From Meiothermus sp. Pnk-1 (GTDB lineage Bacteria > Deinococcota > Deinococci > Deinococcales > Thermaceae): a DNA stretch of 64,000 bases. Positions 1-9,325 of the stretch are shown here, piece by piece. The stretch spans positions 372,001 to 436,000 of the forward strand of contig NZ_QKOB01000003.1 in assembly GCF_003226535.1 (NCBI RefSeq). Reading direction: 5' to 3'. The notes beneath the pieces were generated by a model. The model was not told the DNA's origin, did not search any database, and saw only the letters and a program-made list of their open reading frames with translations. Both the position numbers and the translations under genes were made by a program. How positions within the stretch are numbered: position 1 is the first letter of the stretch; the number at the start of each line of letters is the position of its first letter.

Positions 1-182
1 AGTATCGCGAACACGAGCGGGGAGCCGAAGCCGGGGCTAGGGAGCAATCGGTTGGCCAACACGCCAGCTAAGTTGGTCAGCACGCTCGCCAGCACCGCGA
101 CCAGCAAAGGAGCGAACAAAGCCGGTTGGCTATCTTTCAGGCGCTCAAAGAAGGCTCGAGGTGCGATCAGTAAGTCTCCCAT
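1..182 (-). CDS. Yip1-like membrane protein, N-terminal part
   Basis: Partial gene running off the left edge; only the first 60 codons are visible. The start ATG (180-182) is preceded by a strong AAGGAGGA Shine-Dalgarno 6-7 bases upstream. The N-terminus reads MGDLLIAPRAFFERLKD, followed by a hydrophobic stretch (about residues 22-40) and a second one beginning at the edge. A short 'P..fFerl' amphipathic start before a membrane domain is typical of Yip1-family proteins (PF04893), so the family is suggested, not proven. It is downstream of the ABC operon on the same strand, but a gap of over 230 bases argues for its own promoter. Confidence 0.5.
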   Translation of the reverse strand, partial: MGDLLIAPRAFFERLKDSQPALFAPLLVAVLASVLTNLAGVLANRLLPSPGFGSPLVFAI

Positions 183-415
183 CCATTCCTCCTTCAACTC
201 GTCAAAAGCGCTCTAATCCCAGTCCACCCGTCAGCAACCTTAGCGTCGAACTAAGGCCACCCTACCCGAGGTGTTTGTTGCGCCGACCGTAGCGCTCCCC
301 CAAGGAAAGGTGGAGAGTACGTGCTCCCCTGGAAGGCGCTTCGCAGCACAACCCATCGAGAGGATTTCTCATACGTCGTACGGCAGCAGACCCCTGGGGC
401 CGCCGGGCTAGCGCC

Positions 416-895
416 TCAGTGGCAGCTTGCCCCCGCTCCCACCCGGAAGTTCACCCGCTCGGCCCGCGTGAAGTCGAAGACGGCCGCATCCTCGAGCGTC
501 CCGCTCGTACACCCCGGCGTGAGCGCCTGGCCATCCCGCAGCACCCGGCCCGACCGGAAGGCAAGGGCGTAAGGTTGGGGCCGCTCTACGCTCAGCGTGT
601 AACTCCCGCTCAAAAACCGAGCGGTAAGCCGCCAGCGCCCATCTTGCACCCCGCCAGCGCAGGAGATGCAGAACGAACGGCGGCTCTCCACCCGCACGCC
701 ATTCCACGTTCCCTCCCCTGGATTCTCCCCCAGGCTCTCCCAGAAGGCCGAGCGGTTACCCAGGGGGTCAGGAAAGGCCACCAGCAGCAAGGCCCCCACC
801 GTCACGGCCCTGGCGGTCTTGCTCTGGGTGCCACGCCACAACGCCACGGCGGCCGCGGCCAGCAAAGCCCACCATACAATCGTCCAGATGCTCAT
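416..895 (-). CDS. Small membrane-anchored protein, last gene of the ytr-like operon
   Basis: 159-residue protein of unknown function. It has one hydrophobic N-terminal segment (about residues 3-20, WTIVWWALLAAAAVALW), a second hydrophobic stretch near residues 30-42, and a hydrophilic C-terminal domain with two cysteines (CISC) and a later isolated Cys. The ATG overlaps the TGA of the upstream permease gene (ATGA), so it is translationally coupled and belongs to the ABC operon. The exposed domain may be an extracytoplasmic accessory part of the transporter; this is inference from position only. Confidence 0.65.
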   Translation of the reverse strand: MSIWTIVWWALLAAAAVALWRGTQSKTARAVTVGALLLVAFPDPLGNRSAFWESLGENPGEGTWNGVRVESRRSFCISCAGGVQDGRWRLTARFLSGSYTLSVERPQPYALAFRSGRVLRDGQALTPGCTSGTLEDAAVFDFTRAERVNFRVGAGASCH

Positions 896-1653
896 GCTTC
901 CACCTCGTCCCAGATCCGCCCGGCCAGCACGATCCCCAGGGCCGTGAGCAGCAGCGCATACAGCAAAGGTTCGCCGGGAAGCCCCGCCACCGGCGCCTCG
1001 GCGAGCAAGTCCACCCCCTGGAAACGCACCGCCGGGAAGGGCCACACCGGCAAGAACGCATATGCGGTGCGGGCCGAAAGCTCGAAAAACCAGCCCAGAA
1101 GGGCAACGATCCCCAAAACGAGGGCGGCCCCTGACAGCCAACCCAGCCGCGAGAGCCCATAGGCCCAGGTGAGGGTTTGCCCCAACAGGGCCAGGGCCAG
1201 CAGGGGCAGGCCAAGGATCACCCCGTAGAGGGCCAACCCCAGCACCCCCGGCAAGCTGAGCTCGAGCCCAAACCCCCGCGTACCCCACCAGAACAACCCG
1301 GCCAGCGCCTCGGCAAAGACCAGCAACACCGCCCCCGCGAAGAGGAAACGGGCCAGCTGGTGGATGAGGCCCGGCGGGACGCTCAACAGCAGCCAGCTCT
1401 CGACCCGGCCAGCCCGTCCCAAGGCAGCCAAAAGCAACAAGAAGCCCGCGAAAGCCGCCGTGATAAACACCGCGAACTGTCCGGCGAACAGCCCGCCCAC
1501 GCTATCGAGGGGCTGCCCCATCGCCTCCTGACGCACCCGGAGCGCCACCACCAGCGAAAGCAGCAGGATGCCCCCCAGCAGCATCAGCCAGCCGAGTTGC
1601 TTGCGCAGCTCGAGCCAGAGCAGGGTGGGCAGCGGATTCACCCGAGCCTTCAT
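892..1653 (-). CDS. ABC transporter permease (ABC-2 type)
   Basis: 253-residue integral membrane protein with about six hydrophobic segments beginning at residue 18 (LGWLMLLGGILLLSLVVALRV). It lacks transport motifs beyond hydrophobicity, as is usual for ABC-2 permeases of the YtrC/D kind. The ATG at 1651-1653 follows AAGGAGGTGTTGGC, and its first bases overlap the stop of the ATPase gene upstream, so the two are coupled and should form one transporter. Longer reading frames upstream are inside the ATPase gene and were not used. Confidence 0.75.
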   Translation of the reverse strand: MKARVNPLPTLLWLELRKQLGWLMLLGGILLLSLVVALRVRQEAMGQPLDSVGGLFAGQFAVFITAAFAGFLLLLAALGRAGRVESWLLLSVPPGLIHQLARFLFAGAVLLVFAEALAGLFWWGTRGFGLELSLPGVLGLALYGVILGLPLLALALLGQTLTWAYGLSRLGWLSGAALVLGIVALLGWFFELSARTAYAFLPVWPFPAVRFQGVDLLAEAPVAGLPGEPLLYALLLTALGIVLAGRIWDEVEA

Positions 1654-2342
1654 GCCAACACCTCCTTGAATGCCTCCACCACGCTCTTGCCCTGCGCGCG
1701 CAGGTCTTCGGCCTGGGCGTCGAGGACCAGTTTTCCTTCCTTGAGGAACACCGCCCGGTCGAACATCCCCTCGGCCTCGGCGACCTCGTGGGTGGAGAGG
1801 ACTACCGTGGCCTCCTCCCGCCACTCCTGCACCAAAGCCCGCAGGATGCGGTCGCGGGAGATGAGGTCTATTCCGGCCAAGGGTTCATCCAGTAGGTAAA
1901 GCTTGGCCTCCCGGGCTAGGGCCAAGGCCAGCCGCAGCCGCCCCTGCTGCCCCTTGGAGAGGGCCTTGATCGGCCTCGCAGGAACCTCCAAAAAAGCCAG
2001 CAGCTCCCTGTAGCGCCCCGGGCGAAAATCCGGGTAGAGCCCTCGCATCATCCGCTCCCCGTCGGCGGGGGTGAGCCAGGGATACAGCCCGTCGGACTCG
2101 GAGAGGAAGGCGATATGGGCCCGGGCCTGGCGAGGCCGCTGGCCGAGTACCTCCACCCGTCCGGCGGTCGGGACCAAGAGCCCGGCCAAAAGCTTCAGGG
2201 CAGTGGTCTTCCCCGCCCCGTTCAGACCCAATAGCCCCACCGCCTGGCCCTGAGGGAGCTCGAGGGAAAGCCCGTGCAGCCCTTCACGGCCCCCATAGCG
2301 CTTGGTGACCCCCTCGAACCTAGCCAACACCTCACTCGCCAT
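1650..2342 (-). CDS. ABC transporter ATP-binding protein
   Basis: 230-residue nucleotide-binding subunit. Walker A GLNGAGKT is at residues 39-46, a signature variant LSKGQ at 128-132 and Walker B LYLLDEP at 148-154, with the switch His in the STHE segment further on. The degenerate signature (SKGQ instead of SGGQ) is common in YtrB/YtrE-like and DrrA-like ATPases. It pairs with the permease that overlaps its 3' end. Its own start overlaps the end of the GntR gene by 11 bases, so the regulator and this transporter are co-translated. Confidence 0.9.
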   Translation of the reverse strand: MASEVLARFEGVTKRYGGREGLHGLSLELPQGQAVGLLGLNGAGKTTALKLLAGLLVPTAGRVEVLGQRPRQARAHIAFLSESDGLYPWLTPADGERMMRGLYPDFRPGRYRELLAFLEVPARPIKALSKGQQGRLRLALALAREAKLYLLDEPLAGIDLISRDRILRALVQEWREEATVVLSTHEVAEAEGMFDRAVFLKEGKLVLDAQAEDLRAQGKSVVEAFKEVLA

Positions 2343-2703
2343 CGCTCACCTCCGAGAGGGCCCTCTTGGCGTCTTCCGCCGAGAGGCCGATGGCCCGCAC
2401 CTCATGTAAAAACCGCTCCGCTGCCTCGCGCAAAAGGCGCAGCCGCATCCCCTCGACCTTGACGTCCTTGCGGATAAAGGTACCCAAGCCCCGCCGGGTC
2501 TCGGTGACCCCGGCGATCTCGAGCTGGCTGAAGGCGTGAATAACCGTATTGGGATTGACCTTGAGTTCGGCGGCCAGTTCACGCGCCGAGGGAAGCTTGT
2601 CCCCTGGTTTCATCTTTCCGCTGGCTAGCATGCGTTCCACCCCCCGTACGATCTGGGCGTAGATAGGCCCGGCCTCGGCATCGATATCCCACACATCGCT
2701 CAC
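2332..2703 (-). CDS. GntR-family (YtrA subfamily) transcriptional regulator
   Basis: 123 residues: an N-terminal winged helix (about residues 10-78; ...GDKLPSARELAAELKVNPNTV... is the recognition part, followed by the wing RRGLGTFI) and a short C-terminal helical tail of about 40 residues. The missing large effector domain is the hallmark of the YtrA subfamily, whose members sit inside the ABC operons they repress. Here it lies between the two transporter pairs. The palindromic site at 4388-4415 over the operon promoter is the likely operator. In Bacillus the ytr operon responds to cell-wall antibiotics; the inducer here is unknown. Confidence 0.88.
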   Translation of the reverse strand: MSDVWDIDAEAGPIYAQIVRGVERMLASGKMKPGDKLPSARELAAELKVNPNTVIHAFSQLEIAGVTETRRGLGTFIRKDVKVEGMRLRLLREAAERFLHEVRAIGLSAEDAKRALSEVSDGE

Positions 2704-2707
2704 CCCC

Positions 2708-3438
2708 TCACCCTCCTAGATCCTGGCGCTTTAGGACCATCCCGGCCAGGGCCAAAAAGCCCAGCGTATACAGCAGCACCCCGCCCAGTTCGGCGTTGAG
2801 GCCCGGGTTTGCCAACCAGGCTTTGCCCAGTGCGGCAGGGAGGTACTGGCCGATGTGGGGCCAGAGCTGGTTGATAGATGCCTCCAGCACCAGCGCGAAG
2901 CCCAGCACCCCACCCAAAGTCGCCGCCACCGAGCGGGCCGCTACCGCCACGAAGAGGGCCAGGCTGAGGTAGGGCAGCGCGGTGAGGAAGAGCTGGAAAA
3001 AGTCCTCGAGCAGCCTTAGGCGGTTTCCCTGAAGCTGGGCCGGGAGGCCCCCGTGGTGGAGGCCAAAAACGATCGGGCCCAAGGCCAGAGGCATCGCCAC
3101 CACCAGCGCCAGCGAGCCCAAGGAGCAGACCCAGCGGGCCAACAGCCAATCTAAGCGCTCCGTTCCCCTCGAGAACAACAGGGCCAGCGTACGCCAGCCG
3201 TACTCCTGGGCCGTCCAGGCCCCCAGGATGGCCGCCGCAAAAATCCCCAGGTTCTGCGCGGCCAACAGGCTAAGCTGGAGGAGGACCTGGGACTGGTGCA
3301 CCAGGGGCTGGCCCCGCCCGTCAAGCTCGCGCAGCACGGAAGCCTGCATCAGCCCCACCAGCACCGCCGCAAACAGCAGGAGGAGCCAGGCCCCCCGCCG
3401 CCCGAAGGCCTTGCGGGCCTCCACCGCGAAAATTCCGC

Positions 3439-3442
<4 letters not shown>
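2708..3442 (-). CDS. ABC transporter permease (ABC-2 type)
   Basis: 244-residue membrane protein with about six transmembrane segments. The first, at residues 17-35, follows a short cytoplasmic start (MSGIFAVEARKAFGRRG). The pattern resembles NatB/YtrC permeases: a hydrophobic hairpin, a large loop at about residues 40-55 and further helix pairs. Its ATG region overlaps the TGA of the ATPase gene 3439-4371, so these two are translationally coupled and form the first transporter of the operon. It ends five bases before the GntR start. Confidence 0.8.
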
Positions 3443-4371
<929 letters not shown>

Positions 4372-4387
4372 CCTACATTCCTCCTAC

Positions 4388-4415
4388 CTAGTGCACTAGC
4401 TATCTAATACACTAG
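4388..4415 (-). promoter_or_regulatory. Putative YtrA-type operator
   Basis: A perfect 12-base palindrome CTAGTGCACTAG (4388-4399), then four bases, then CTAATACACTAG (4404-4415). Read on the minus strand the two halves are CTAGTGTATTAG and CTAGTGCACTAG. They cover the -10 box and the start-point region of the ABC operon. The position and symmetry fit autorepression by the GntR protein encoded in the operon; binding itself is inferred. Confidence 0.6.
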
Positions 4416-4437
4416 GGCTACAGCGAGGCCCTGTCAA
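4409..4437 (-). promoter_or_regulatory. Promoter of the ABC/GntR operon
   Basis: On the minus strand: -35 TTGACA (4432-4437), 17-base spacer, -10 TAGTGT (4409-4414). This places the start near 4402, giving a leader of about 30 bases with AGGAGGA before the GTG start. The -10 lies inside the palindromic operator. Confidence 0.7.
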
Positions 4438-4438
4438 G

Positions 4439-4496
4439 TAGGGGCGTGGCGTAGTTTCGCCGAGCGAAGCGAGGGGTGGAGCCCCTCGCCCCTACC
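4439..4496. repeat. Intergenic hairpin carrying the GCCGAGCGAAGCGAG repeat core
   Basis: The outer arms GTAGGGGCG (4439-4447) and CGCCCCTAC (4488-4496) are complementary, and an inner hairpin GAGGGG-TGGAG-CCCCTC sits between them. The stretch contains the core TCGCCGAGCGAAGCGAG, which recurs at 9531-9550, 9588-9605 and, inverted, at 36024-36180. No gene fits in 4372-4595; this hairpin is the main thing in it. Confidence 0.6.
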
Positions 4497-4595
4497 CGCC
4501 CGCGACAGGCTTACGTTTTTCCTACAGATTGCAGCGGTTGAATACCCACCCCCCGAGCAAACCACAGCAGCAAGACGGGGTCTGGCGGGGCAGCG

Positions 4596-6947
4596 CTACC
4601 GCAGCGGCTCGAGCCGCTGGCGGCTTTGCACTGGGTAGCCTTGGGTTTTCATGGCCAGATACTCGCCGTGCTGCCACAGGGGAAGCAGGTTAGCGAAATC
4701 GCCCGAGAGGGGCGAACCCGACTGGCCCATGGGGTGGATGTACAGCGAGCGCTCGAGGTCGGAGAAGTCCAGGATCTGCCGGTATGACGAGCCCACCGTC
4801 ATGTGGAAGTTGGCCGGGTCGTAGGCTCCCCGGTTTACGGTGTAGCGGTCGCCGCCGTGGGGAACCGCCCGGTCCACAAACCGCCGCAGCGGGGCCACGT
4901 TGGTGAGCACCGGGTGTTCGAAGGTGGCCGGGTGCAGCTCCCCCCAGCGCGGCACCGGCTCCCCCAGGCGCTTTAGGGCCCGCTCGAGGGCCAAAGCCGC
5001 AAAGTCGGCGCAGCTTTCGGCGAAGGTGGTCTCGGGCTGGTCGCAGTTGGGATCCTCACCCCGCAAGGCCGAGAGGATATAGCGCGGCTCCTCCCAGAAC
5101 TCCTGCCCCACTTCCCGCTTGGGCAAGCGGGTGAGTTCGGTGTACCAGGCTTCGAAGACCGAAGGCTCTTGCTGCTCAGGGCGGGTCACCCCATCCCAGG
5201 CTAGCAGCTTGGCCTTCCACTCTCCCGCCGCCTCGCTCAAGGGGGTGAGGCTTTCCAAGACCGGCTTGAAAGCGTCGAAGAGCAGGCTCTTTACGTCCTT
5301 CTGCATGGCGATCATGTCCTCTGGAGAGAGCTTGTCCTTGGCGAGGATCATCTGGCGGATCCGCTCGGCCCGGTAAGGCTCCTCCCACTCCAGGCTGATG
5401 GTGTGCGGATACCCTGGGGCGGTGACCTTGTTGTTGGCGGTGACGATAAACCCCTCTTTGGGGTTATACACTTGGGGCCATTCCTCCTGGGGCAGATATC
5501 CCTGCCAGTCCCAGTCTCCGTCGCCCGGAACCGGCATGAGGCCGGAGTGGCCTGGCCTGCGGATGGGAAACTTGCCCGGAGCCATATAGCCGATGTTACC
5601 GTCTACGTCAGCGTAGACAAAGTTCTGGCTAGGGGCGTTGTAATGGCTGAGGGCCGCTTTGAACTCCGCCCAGTTCTTGGCTTCGGCAAGGCCCAGGAAG
5701 GCTTCGATGGTTTTGTCCTCGGGGTCCAGGGCGGTCCAGCGCAAGGCCAAAGGCTTGCTCCCGGCGGACTTGACCACATCGCTAATCACCGGACCGTAGC
5801 GGCTTTCCCGCACGGCAATCCGCACCTCGGGCTGGCCCTTGACCTTGATGGTCTCGGTACGGGTCCGGAAGGGCTCGACCCTCCCCCGGTAGCGGTAACC
5901 CCCGCCGACCTCGTCCAGGATGTAGAGGTCTTGCACGTCGGCCCCGACGGTGGTCACACCCCAGCCGATGCGGTCGTTGCGCCCGATCACCACCGCGGGT
6001 AACCCGGGGAAGCTCGAGCCTATCGCGCGGTAGCCGGGAGCCTCGAGGTCCACCAAAAACCAGATCGAGGGCACCCCCAACCCCAGGTGCGGATCGTTGG
6101 CCAGCAGGGGCTTGCCGGTGGTGGTGCGCGAGCCGGAGATCACCCAGTTGTTGGAGGCGCGGGCTTTGTCATCCTCCGCCAGCACCAGGTTATCGGGTAG
6201 GGAGTGGGCTAGGGCGAGCAGGGCGCGCGCGGGCTTATCGTCCCCCGGGGCCGGGGGGGGCTGCTTGAGGTCTTCCGATTGCAACACGGTAGGGGCATCC
6301 TCGGGGTAGGGCGGACGAAGCTGGGCCATACGTTCCGGGCTCATCCCCTGGGCGGCCCAGGCGTAGCGCTGGAGTTCGCTGCGCCAGTTCCCTGAGAGGT
6401 CGTAGGCCATCATCTTGGCCCAGACCATCACGTCGGCGGGCTTCCAGGGCTCGGGGCGAAACCCCAAAAGGCGGAACTCGAGGGGCAGGGGCGGGTGGGT
6501 GGCGAGGTAGGCGTTGACCCCGGCCACGTACGCATCCACCACGGCCCTGGCCTGGGGCGAGATTCCCCGGTAGGCCTCCTCGGCGGCGCGGTAAAACCCC
6601 CAGGTGCGCAGGAACTTGTCCTGCTCCAAAGTAGCCTTCCCCAGCACCTCGGAAAGCCGCCCGGCCCCCACCCGCCGCTGAAACTCCATCTGCCATAGGC
6701 GTTCCTGGGCGTGCACTACCCCCAGCGCAAAAAACAGGTCGTGTCGGTTCTCGGCCTTGATGTGCACCACCCCGCGCGGCTCGCGCAACACCTCTACCGG
6801 GGCCGAGAGCCCCTCCAGAGCCAAGCGCCCGCCGTGCTGGGGCAGGGTGGCGCCGCGCAGCCAGACAAAGCCCACCACCCCTGCCACCACCAGCAAGCCG
6901 AGCAATATTCCAATAAAGCGTCCGAGACCACGCAAGAAGCGGCGCAT
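4596..6947 (-). CDS. Penicillin-acylase family Ntn-hydrolase (acylase precursor)
   Basis: 783 residues, the normal size of the alpha-spacer-beta precursor of this family (PF01804). An N-terminal hydrophobic segment (about 11-30) acts as signal or anchor, so the enzyme works outside the cytoplasmic membrane. The beta-chain start is visible as ...RASNNWVISGSRTTTGKPLL..., with the autocatalytic nucleophile Ser265 and the conserved SNNW. LANDPHL follows closely. Cleavage after Ala264 would free Ser265. Possible substrates are N-acyl amides such as acyl-homoserine lactones or N-acyl amino acids; the sequence does not decide. GGGAGG lies 5-6 bases before the ATG. It appears monocistronic. Confidence 0.92.
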   Translation of the reverse strand: MRRFLRGLGRFIGILLGLLVVAGVVGFVWLRGATLPQHGGRLALEGLSAPVEVLREPRGVVHIKAENRHDLFFALGVVHAQERLWQMEFQRRVGAGRLSEVLGKATLEQDKFLRTWGFYRAAEEAYRGISPQARAVVDAYVAGVNAYLATHPPLPLEFRLLGFRPEPWKPADVMVWAKMMAYDLSGNWRSELQRYAWAAQGMSPERMAQLRPPYPEDAPTVLQSEDLKQPPPAPGDDKPARALLALAHSLPDNLVLAEDDKARASNNWVISGSRTTTGKPLLANDPHLGLGVPSIWFLVDLEAPGYRAIGSSFPGLPAVVIGRNDRIGWGVTTVGADVQDLYILDEVGGGYRYRGRVEPFRTRTETIKVKGQPEVRIAVRESRYGPVISDVVKSAGSKPLALRWTALDPEDKTIEAFLGLAEAKNWAEFKAALSHYNAPSQNFVYADVDGNIGYMAPGKFPIRRPGHSGLMPVPGDGDWDWQGYLPQEEWPQVYNPKEGFIVTANNKVTAPGYPHTISLEWEEPYRAERIRQMILAKDKLSPEDMIAMQKDVKSLLFDAFKPVLESLTPLSEAAGEWKAKLLAWDGVTRPEQQEPSVFEAWYTELTRLPKREVGQEFWEEPRYILSALRGEDPNCDQPETTFAESCADFAALALERALKRLGEPVPRWGELHPATFEHPVLTNVAPLRRFVDRAVPHGGDRYTVNRGAYDPANFHMTVGSSYRQILDFSDLERSLYIHPMGQSGSPLSGDFANLLPLWQHGEYLAMKTQGYPVQSRQRLEPLR

Positions 6948-7095
6948 CGAATCCTCCCGAGTTGCCTCGAGTATAAATCAGCCCCCCCGGCTAAGTCCGC
7001 CAAAGGAGGGCGATCCCCCACGTTTTGCGTACGAAGGGGAGTAGCGGCCCTTGGCGGTGCCGAGGCGTTAGCCAAGCGCTATAGGGACCAGCTCG

Positions 7096-8061
7096 TTAGC
7101 CGCGCGGCTCGCTAGGGTTGAGAATTTGCTCGATGCGCTCGACCACCTCCGGGCTCAGATCCACTCCGGCCGCTCCGAGGCTTTCCTGAAGCTGTTTGGG
7201 GCTGCTGGCTCCGGTGATCGCGCTGCTCACCCCCTTGTGCCGCAGCACCCAGGCCAGGGCCAACTGGGTCCGGGTCAGACCCAACTCTCCCGCCACCTCC
7301 CGCAGCGCCAGCACTTTCTGGCGGTTTTCCTCGGTCATGTAGCGGCTGGCGAACTGTGGGTAGCGCTCGAAGCGGCTTCCCTCGGGGATGCCTTGGTCGT
7401 AGCGGCCGGTGAGCATCCCTTGGGCCAGCGGGCTCCAGACCACCAGGCCCATCCCAGCCCGCTCAGCTTCGGGGAGGATCTCCTTCTCCACCCGCTCGCG
7501 GTAGAGCATGGAGTACTGCGGCTGCTCCACCACCGGGGGGTGGAAGCCGTGGGCCCGGGCGAAGCTCACCGCCTCGGCGATCCGCGCGGCAGGCCACTCC
7601 GAGGTACCCCAGTAGAGCACCCAGCCCCGGTCGATCAAGTTCGACATCGTAGGTACCAGTTCCTCCATGGGTACCTCGGGGTCGTAGCGGTGGCAGAAGT
7701 AGAGGTCGACGTAATCGGTTCCCATGCGTTTGAGGCTCTTGCCGATCGATTCCACCACGTGCTTGCGGGAGAGCCCCCGGTCGTTGACGTCGTCAGACAT
7801 CGGCCAGAACACCTTGGTAGACATCACCAGGGTGTGGCGGGGAAAGTCTGCCAGGGCTCGGCTCATCAGCTCCTCGCCTTGGCCTTTGGCGTATACATCG
7901 GCGTTGTCGAAGAAGTTGACCCCGTTCTCGTAGGCCATGCGCACGATCTCGCGGATGGTCTGAAAGTCCTTCACCGCATCCCCGTAGGTGGTCCAAGCTC
8001 CTAGCGAGATCTCCGAGACCTTAACGCCCCACTGACCTAGTTTGCGATAGCGCATTGGCAT
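7096..8061 (-). CDS. Aldo/keto reductase (Kv-beta-like group)
   Basis: 321-residue NADPH-dependent TIM-barrel oxidoreductase. The catalytic tetrad is visible: Asp in FFDNADVY, Tyr in the same motif, Lys in STKVFWPM and His in YFCHRYDP. The coenzyme-binding C-terminal region carries ITGASSPKQLQES. The sequence is closest in style to the potassium-channel beta-subunit/YghZ group (GAWTTYGD, VLYWGTSEWPAARI). The start was set at ATG 8059-8061 because GGAGG lies five bases before it; ATG 8053-8055, two codons later, is also possible. The physiological carbonyl substrate cannot be inferred. Confidence 0.9.
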   Translation of the reverse strand: MPMRYRKLGQWGVKVSEISLGAWTTYGDAVKDFQTIREIVRMAYENGVNFFDNADVYAKGQGEELMSRALADFPRHTLVMSTKVFWPMSDDVNDRGLSRKHVVESIGKSLKRMGTDYVDLYFCHRYDPEVPMEELVPTMSNLIDRGWVLYWGTSEWPAARIAEAVSFARAHGFHPPVVEQPQYSMLYRERVEKEILPEAERAGMGLVVWSPLAQGMLTGRYDQGIPEGSRFERYPQFASRYMTEENRQKVLALREVAGELGLTRTQLALAWVLRHKGVSSAITGASSPKQLQESLGAAGVDLSPEVVERIEQILNPSEPRG

Positions 8062-8117
8062 AAAAACCTCCGCCGATAGCTTATCTTCGGATGGTCTGTA
8101 GCGTGGTGTGTTTCTGC

Positions 8118-8348
8118 TCAATCGCCAGCCAGCAAGGTCTGCTCGTCCAGCTCGATCACCGCTGCCGGGGCTACGAACCCGATGCGCTTATGGGTAGCGT
8201 CGCAAAAAGGTTTGTTGGACGACTGCCCACAGCGGCACAGGGAGACCCGGCTTTTTTCGCTGCCCTGCTCGAGCCCGCCCTGGCGGTAGGTGTAGCGGCC
8301 CCCGGTCTCGAGGACGATGGGTCCGTTTTCGCGAAATTCGATCCTCAT
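8118..8348 (-). CDS. CDGSH-type iron-sulfur protein
   Basis: 76-residue protein with a single CDGSH domain (PF09360). The 2Fe-2S site reads CRCGQSSNKPFCDATH: three cysteines and the C-terminal histidine that gives the labile 3Cys-1His cluster of mitoNEET. The usual CDGSH Gly is Ala here (CDATH), a known variant. There is no transmembrane anchor, so it is cytosolic, with a likely role in electron transfer or redox sensing. The -10-like TAGACT (8355-8360) ends six bases before the ATG and no Shine-Dalgarno is present, indicating a leaderless mRNA. Confidence 0.88.
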   Translation of the reverse strand: MRIEFRENGPIVLETGGRYTYRQGGLEQGSEKSRVSLCRCGQSSNKPFCDATHKRIGFVAPAAVIELDEQTLLAGD

Positions 8349-8357
8349 ACCCCAAGT

Positions 8358-8846
8358 CTAGGGCTTTAGGAGTCGCCCTAGTAGGGGCACCAACAAGTAC
8401 GTCAGGAGGATCCGCACCGTGTGGAAAACCCCCACCAAAGCCGGCCTACCCCCCTCGGCTTGGGCCAGCACCCCCATCCCGGTGATCCCTCCTGGGGCTA
8501 GCCCGAATAAAGCAGTAACGAGGCCGATGCCGGTATACCGATCAAGGATCCACGCCAGGCCAGCCCCCAGGCCGATCAGCGCCAGGGCTGCCCCCACCGC
8601 CCAGGGTAGGGCCTGCCGGGCGATGTGCAGGAGTTCGCGGTTGAAGGCAAGTCCGATCAGGATCCCGGCGGCGAGCTGTACCAACAGGTCCATCCCGTCC
8701 GGTGTCGTAGCCTTAGCCGGGGCGAATAGCTGGTAGGCCGCGGTGCCGAGCATGGCCCCCACCACCGGGCCACCGGGCAAGTTCAGACGCCAGAAGACCA
8801 GCCCAAAGGTGATCCCACACAAACTAGCGGCGAGGAAAGCACTCAT
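8358..8846 (-). CDS. Half-size AbrB/AmoA-like membrane protein
   Basis: 162 residues with about five hydrophobic segments. It carries the features of the AbrB duplication domain (PF05145): LPGGPVVGAMLGTA near the start and the later LFGLAPGGITGMGVLA. Family members usually have two such halves (about 350 residues); here there is only one, so a homodimer is likely. The function of the family is not settled; some members are annotated as regulators of aidB or as transporters. The start was chosen at ATG 8844-8846; a TTG 21 codons upstream is open but lacks support. TATATG lies eight bases upstream, compatible with a leaderless start. Confidence 0.75.
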   Translation of the reverse strand: MSAFLAASLCGITFGLVFWRLNLPGGPVVGAMLGTAAYQLFAPAKATTPDGMDLLVQLAAGILIGLAFNRELLHIARQALPWAVGAALALIGLGAGLAWILDRYTGIGLVTALFGLAPGGITGMGVLAQAEGGRPALVGVFHTVRILLTYLLVPLLGRLLKP

Positions 8847-8881
8847 GCGAAGAGCATATAGCCGCTTCGGCGCCAGGGTGT

Positions 8882-8917
8882 TTGACGTCCGACCGCCGAC
8901 CCTCGACAATACTTTGG
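8882..8917 (+). promoter_or_regulatory. Leaderless promoter of the VOC gene
   Basis: TTGACG (8882-8887), 17-base spacer, GACAAT (8905-8910), then seven bases to the ATG at 8918. No ribosome binding site is present, so transcription should begin at or next to the start codon. Confidence 0.6.
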
Positions 8918-9325
8918 ATGTACCTGACCCGGCTCGCTTACGTCCACCTCAGGGTGCGGCAACTCGAGGCCGCTGTGACCTTTTACACCCGGTTTTTGGA
9001 TTTGCAGCTCTCAGAACGCTTTGAGCAGACCGCGCTCTTGGTCTCCTCGGAAAACGACGCCCACTTTGAGCTGGCCCTCACCGAAGGGGAGCCCGGGGGG
9101 CCGGTGACCCTGGGCTTCGCGGTGGCCTCGGAGGAAGACTTTATGGCCGCCCGGCGCTTTATGGAGCTCGAGGGAATACGACACACCCTCGAGGATCGCG
9201 GCATCGCCCACGTGCTCATCCTGCAGGACCCCGACGGCAACCCCGTGGAGATCTTCCTCGACCGGCGGAAGTCGGGGGGAGCCGCCTTCTGGCGCGGGGA
9301 ATCGAAAGCGATAGCATGGGGGTAA
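8918..9325 (+). CDS. VOC/glyoxalase-family metalloenzyme-like protein
   Basis: 135 residues forming the two beta-alpha-beta-beta-beta modules of the vicinal oxygen chelate superfamily. The typical first-strand LAYVHLRVRQLEAAVTFYTRFLDL contains a metal-ligand His, FELAL gives a Glu at the end of module one, and the C-terminal DPDGNPVEIFLDR supplies the last Glu. It could be a lactoylglutathione-lyase-like, dioxygenase-like or resistance-type protein; the substrate cannot be read from sequence. It is divergent from the AbrB-like gene. The ATG at 8918 was chosen over an upstream ATG because the promoter -10 ends seven bases before it. Confidence 0.82.
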   Translation: MYLTRLAYVHLRVRQLEAAVTFYTRFLDLQLSERFEQTALLVSSENDAHFELALTEGEPGGPVTLGFAVASEEDFMAARRFMELEGIRHTLEDRGIAHVLILQDPDGNPVEIFLDRRKSGGAAFWRGESKAIAWG

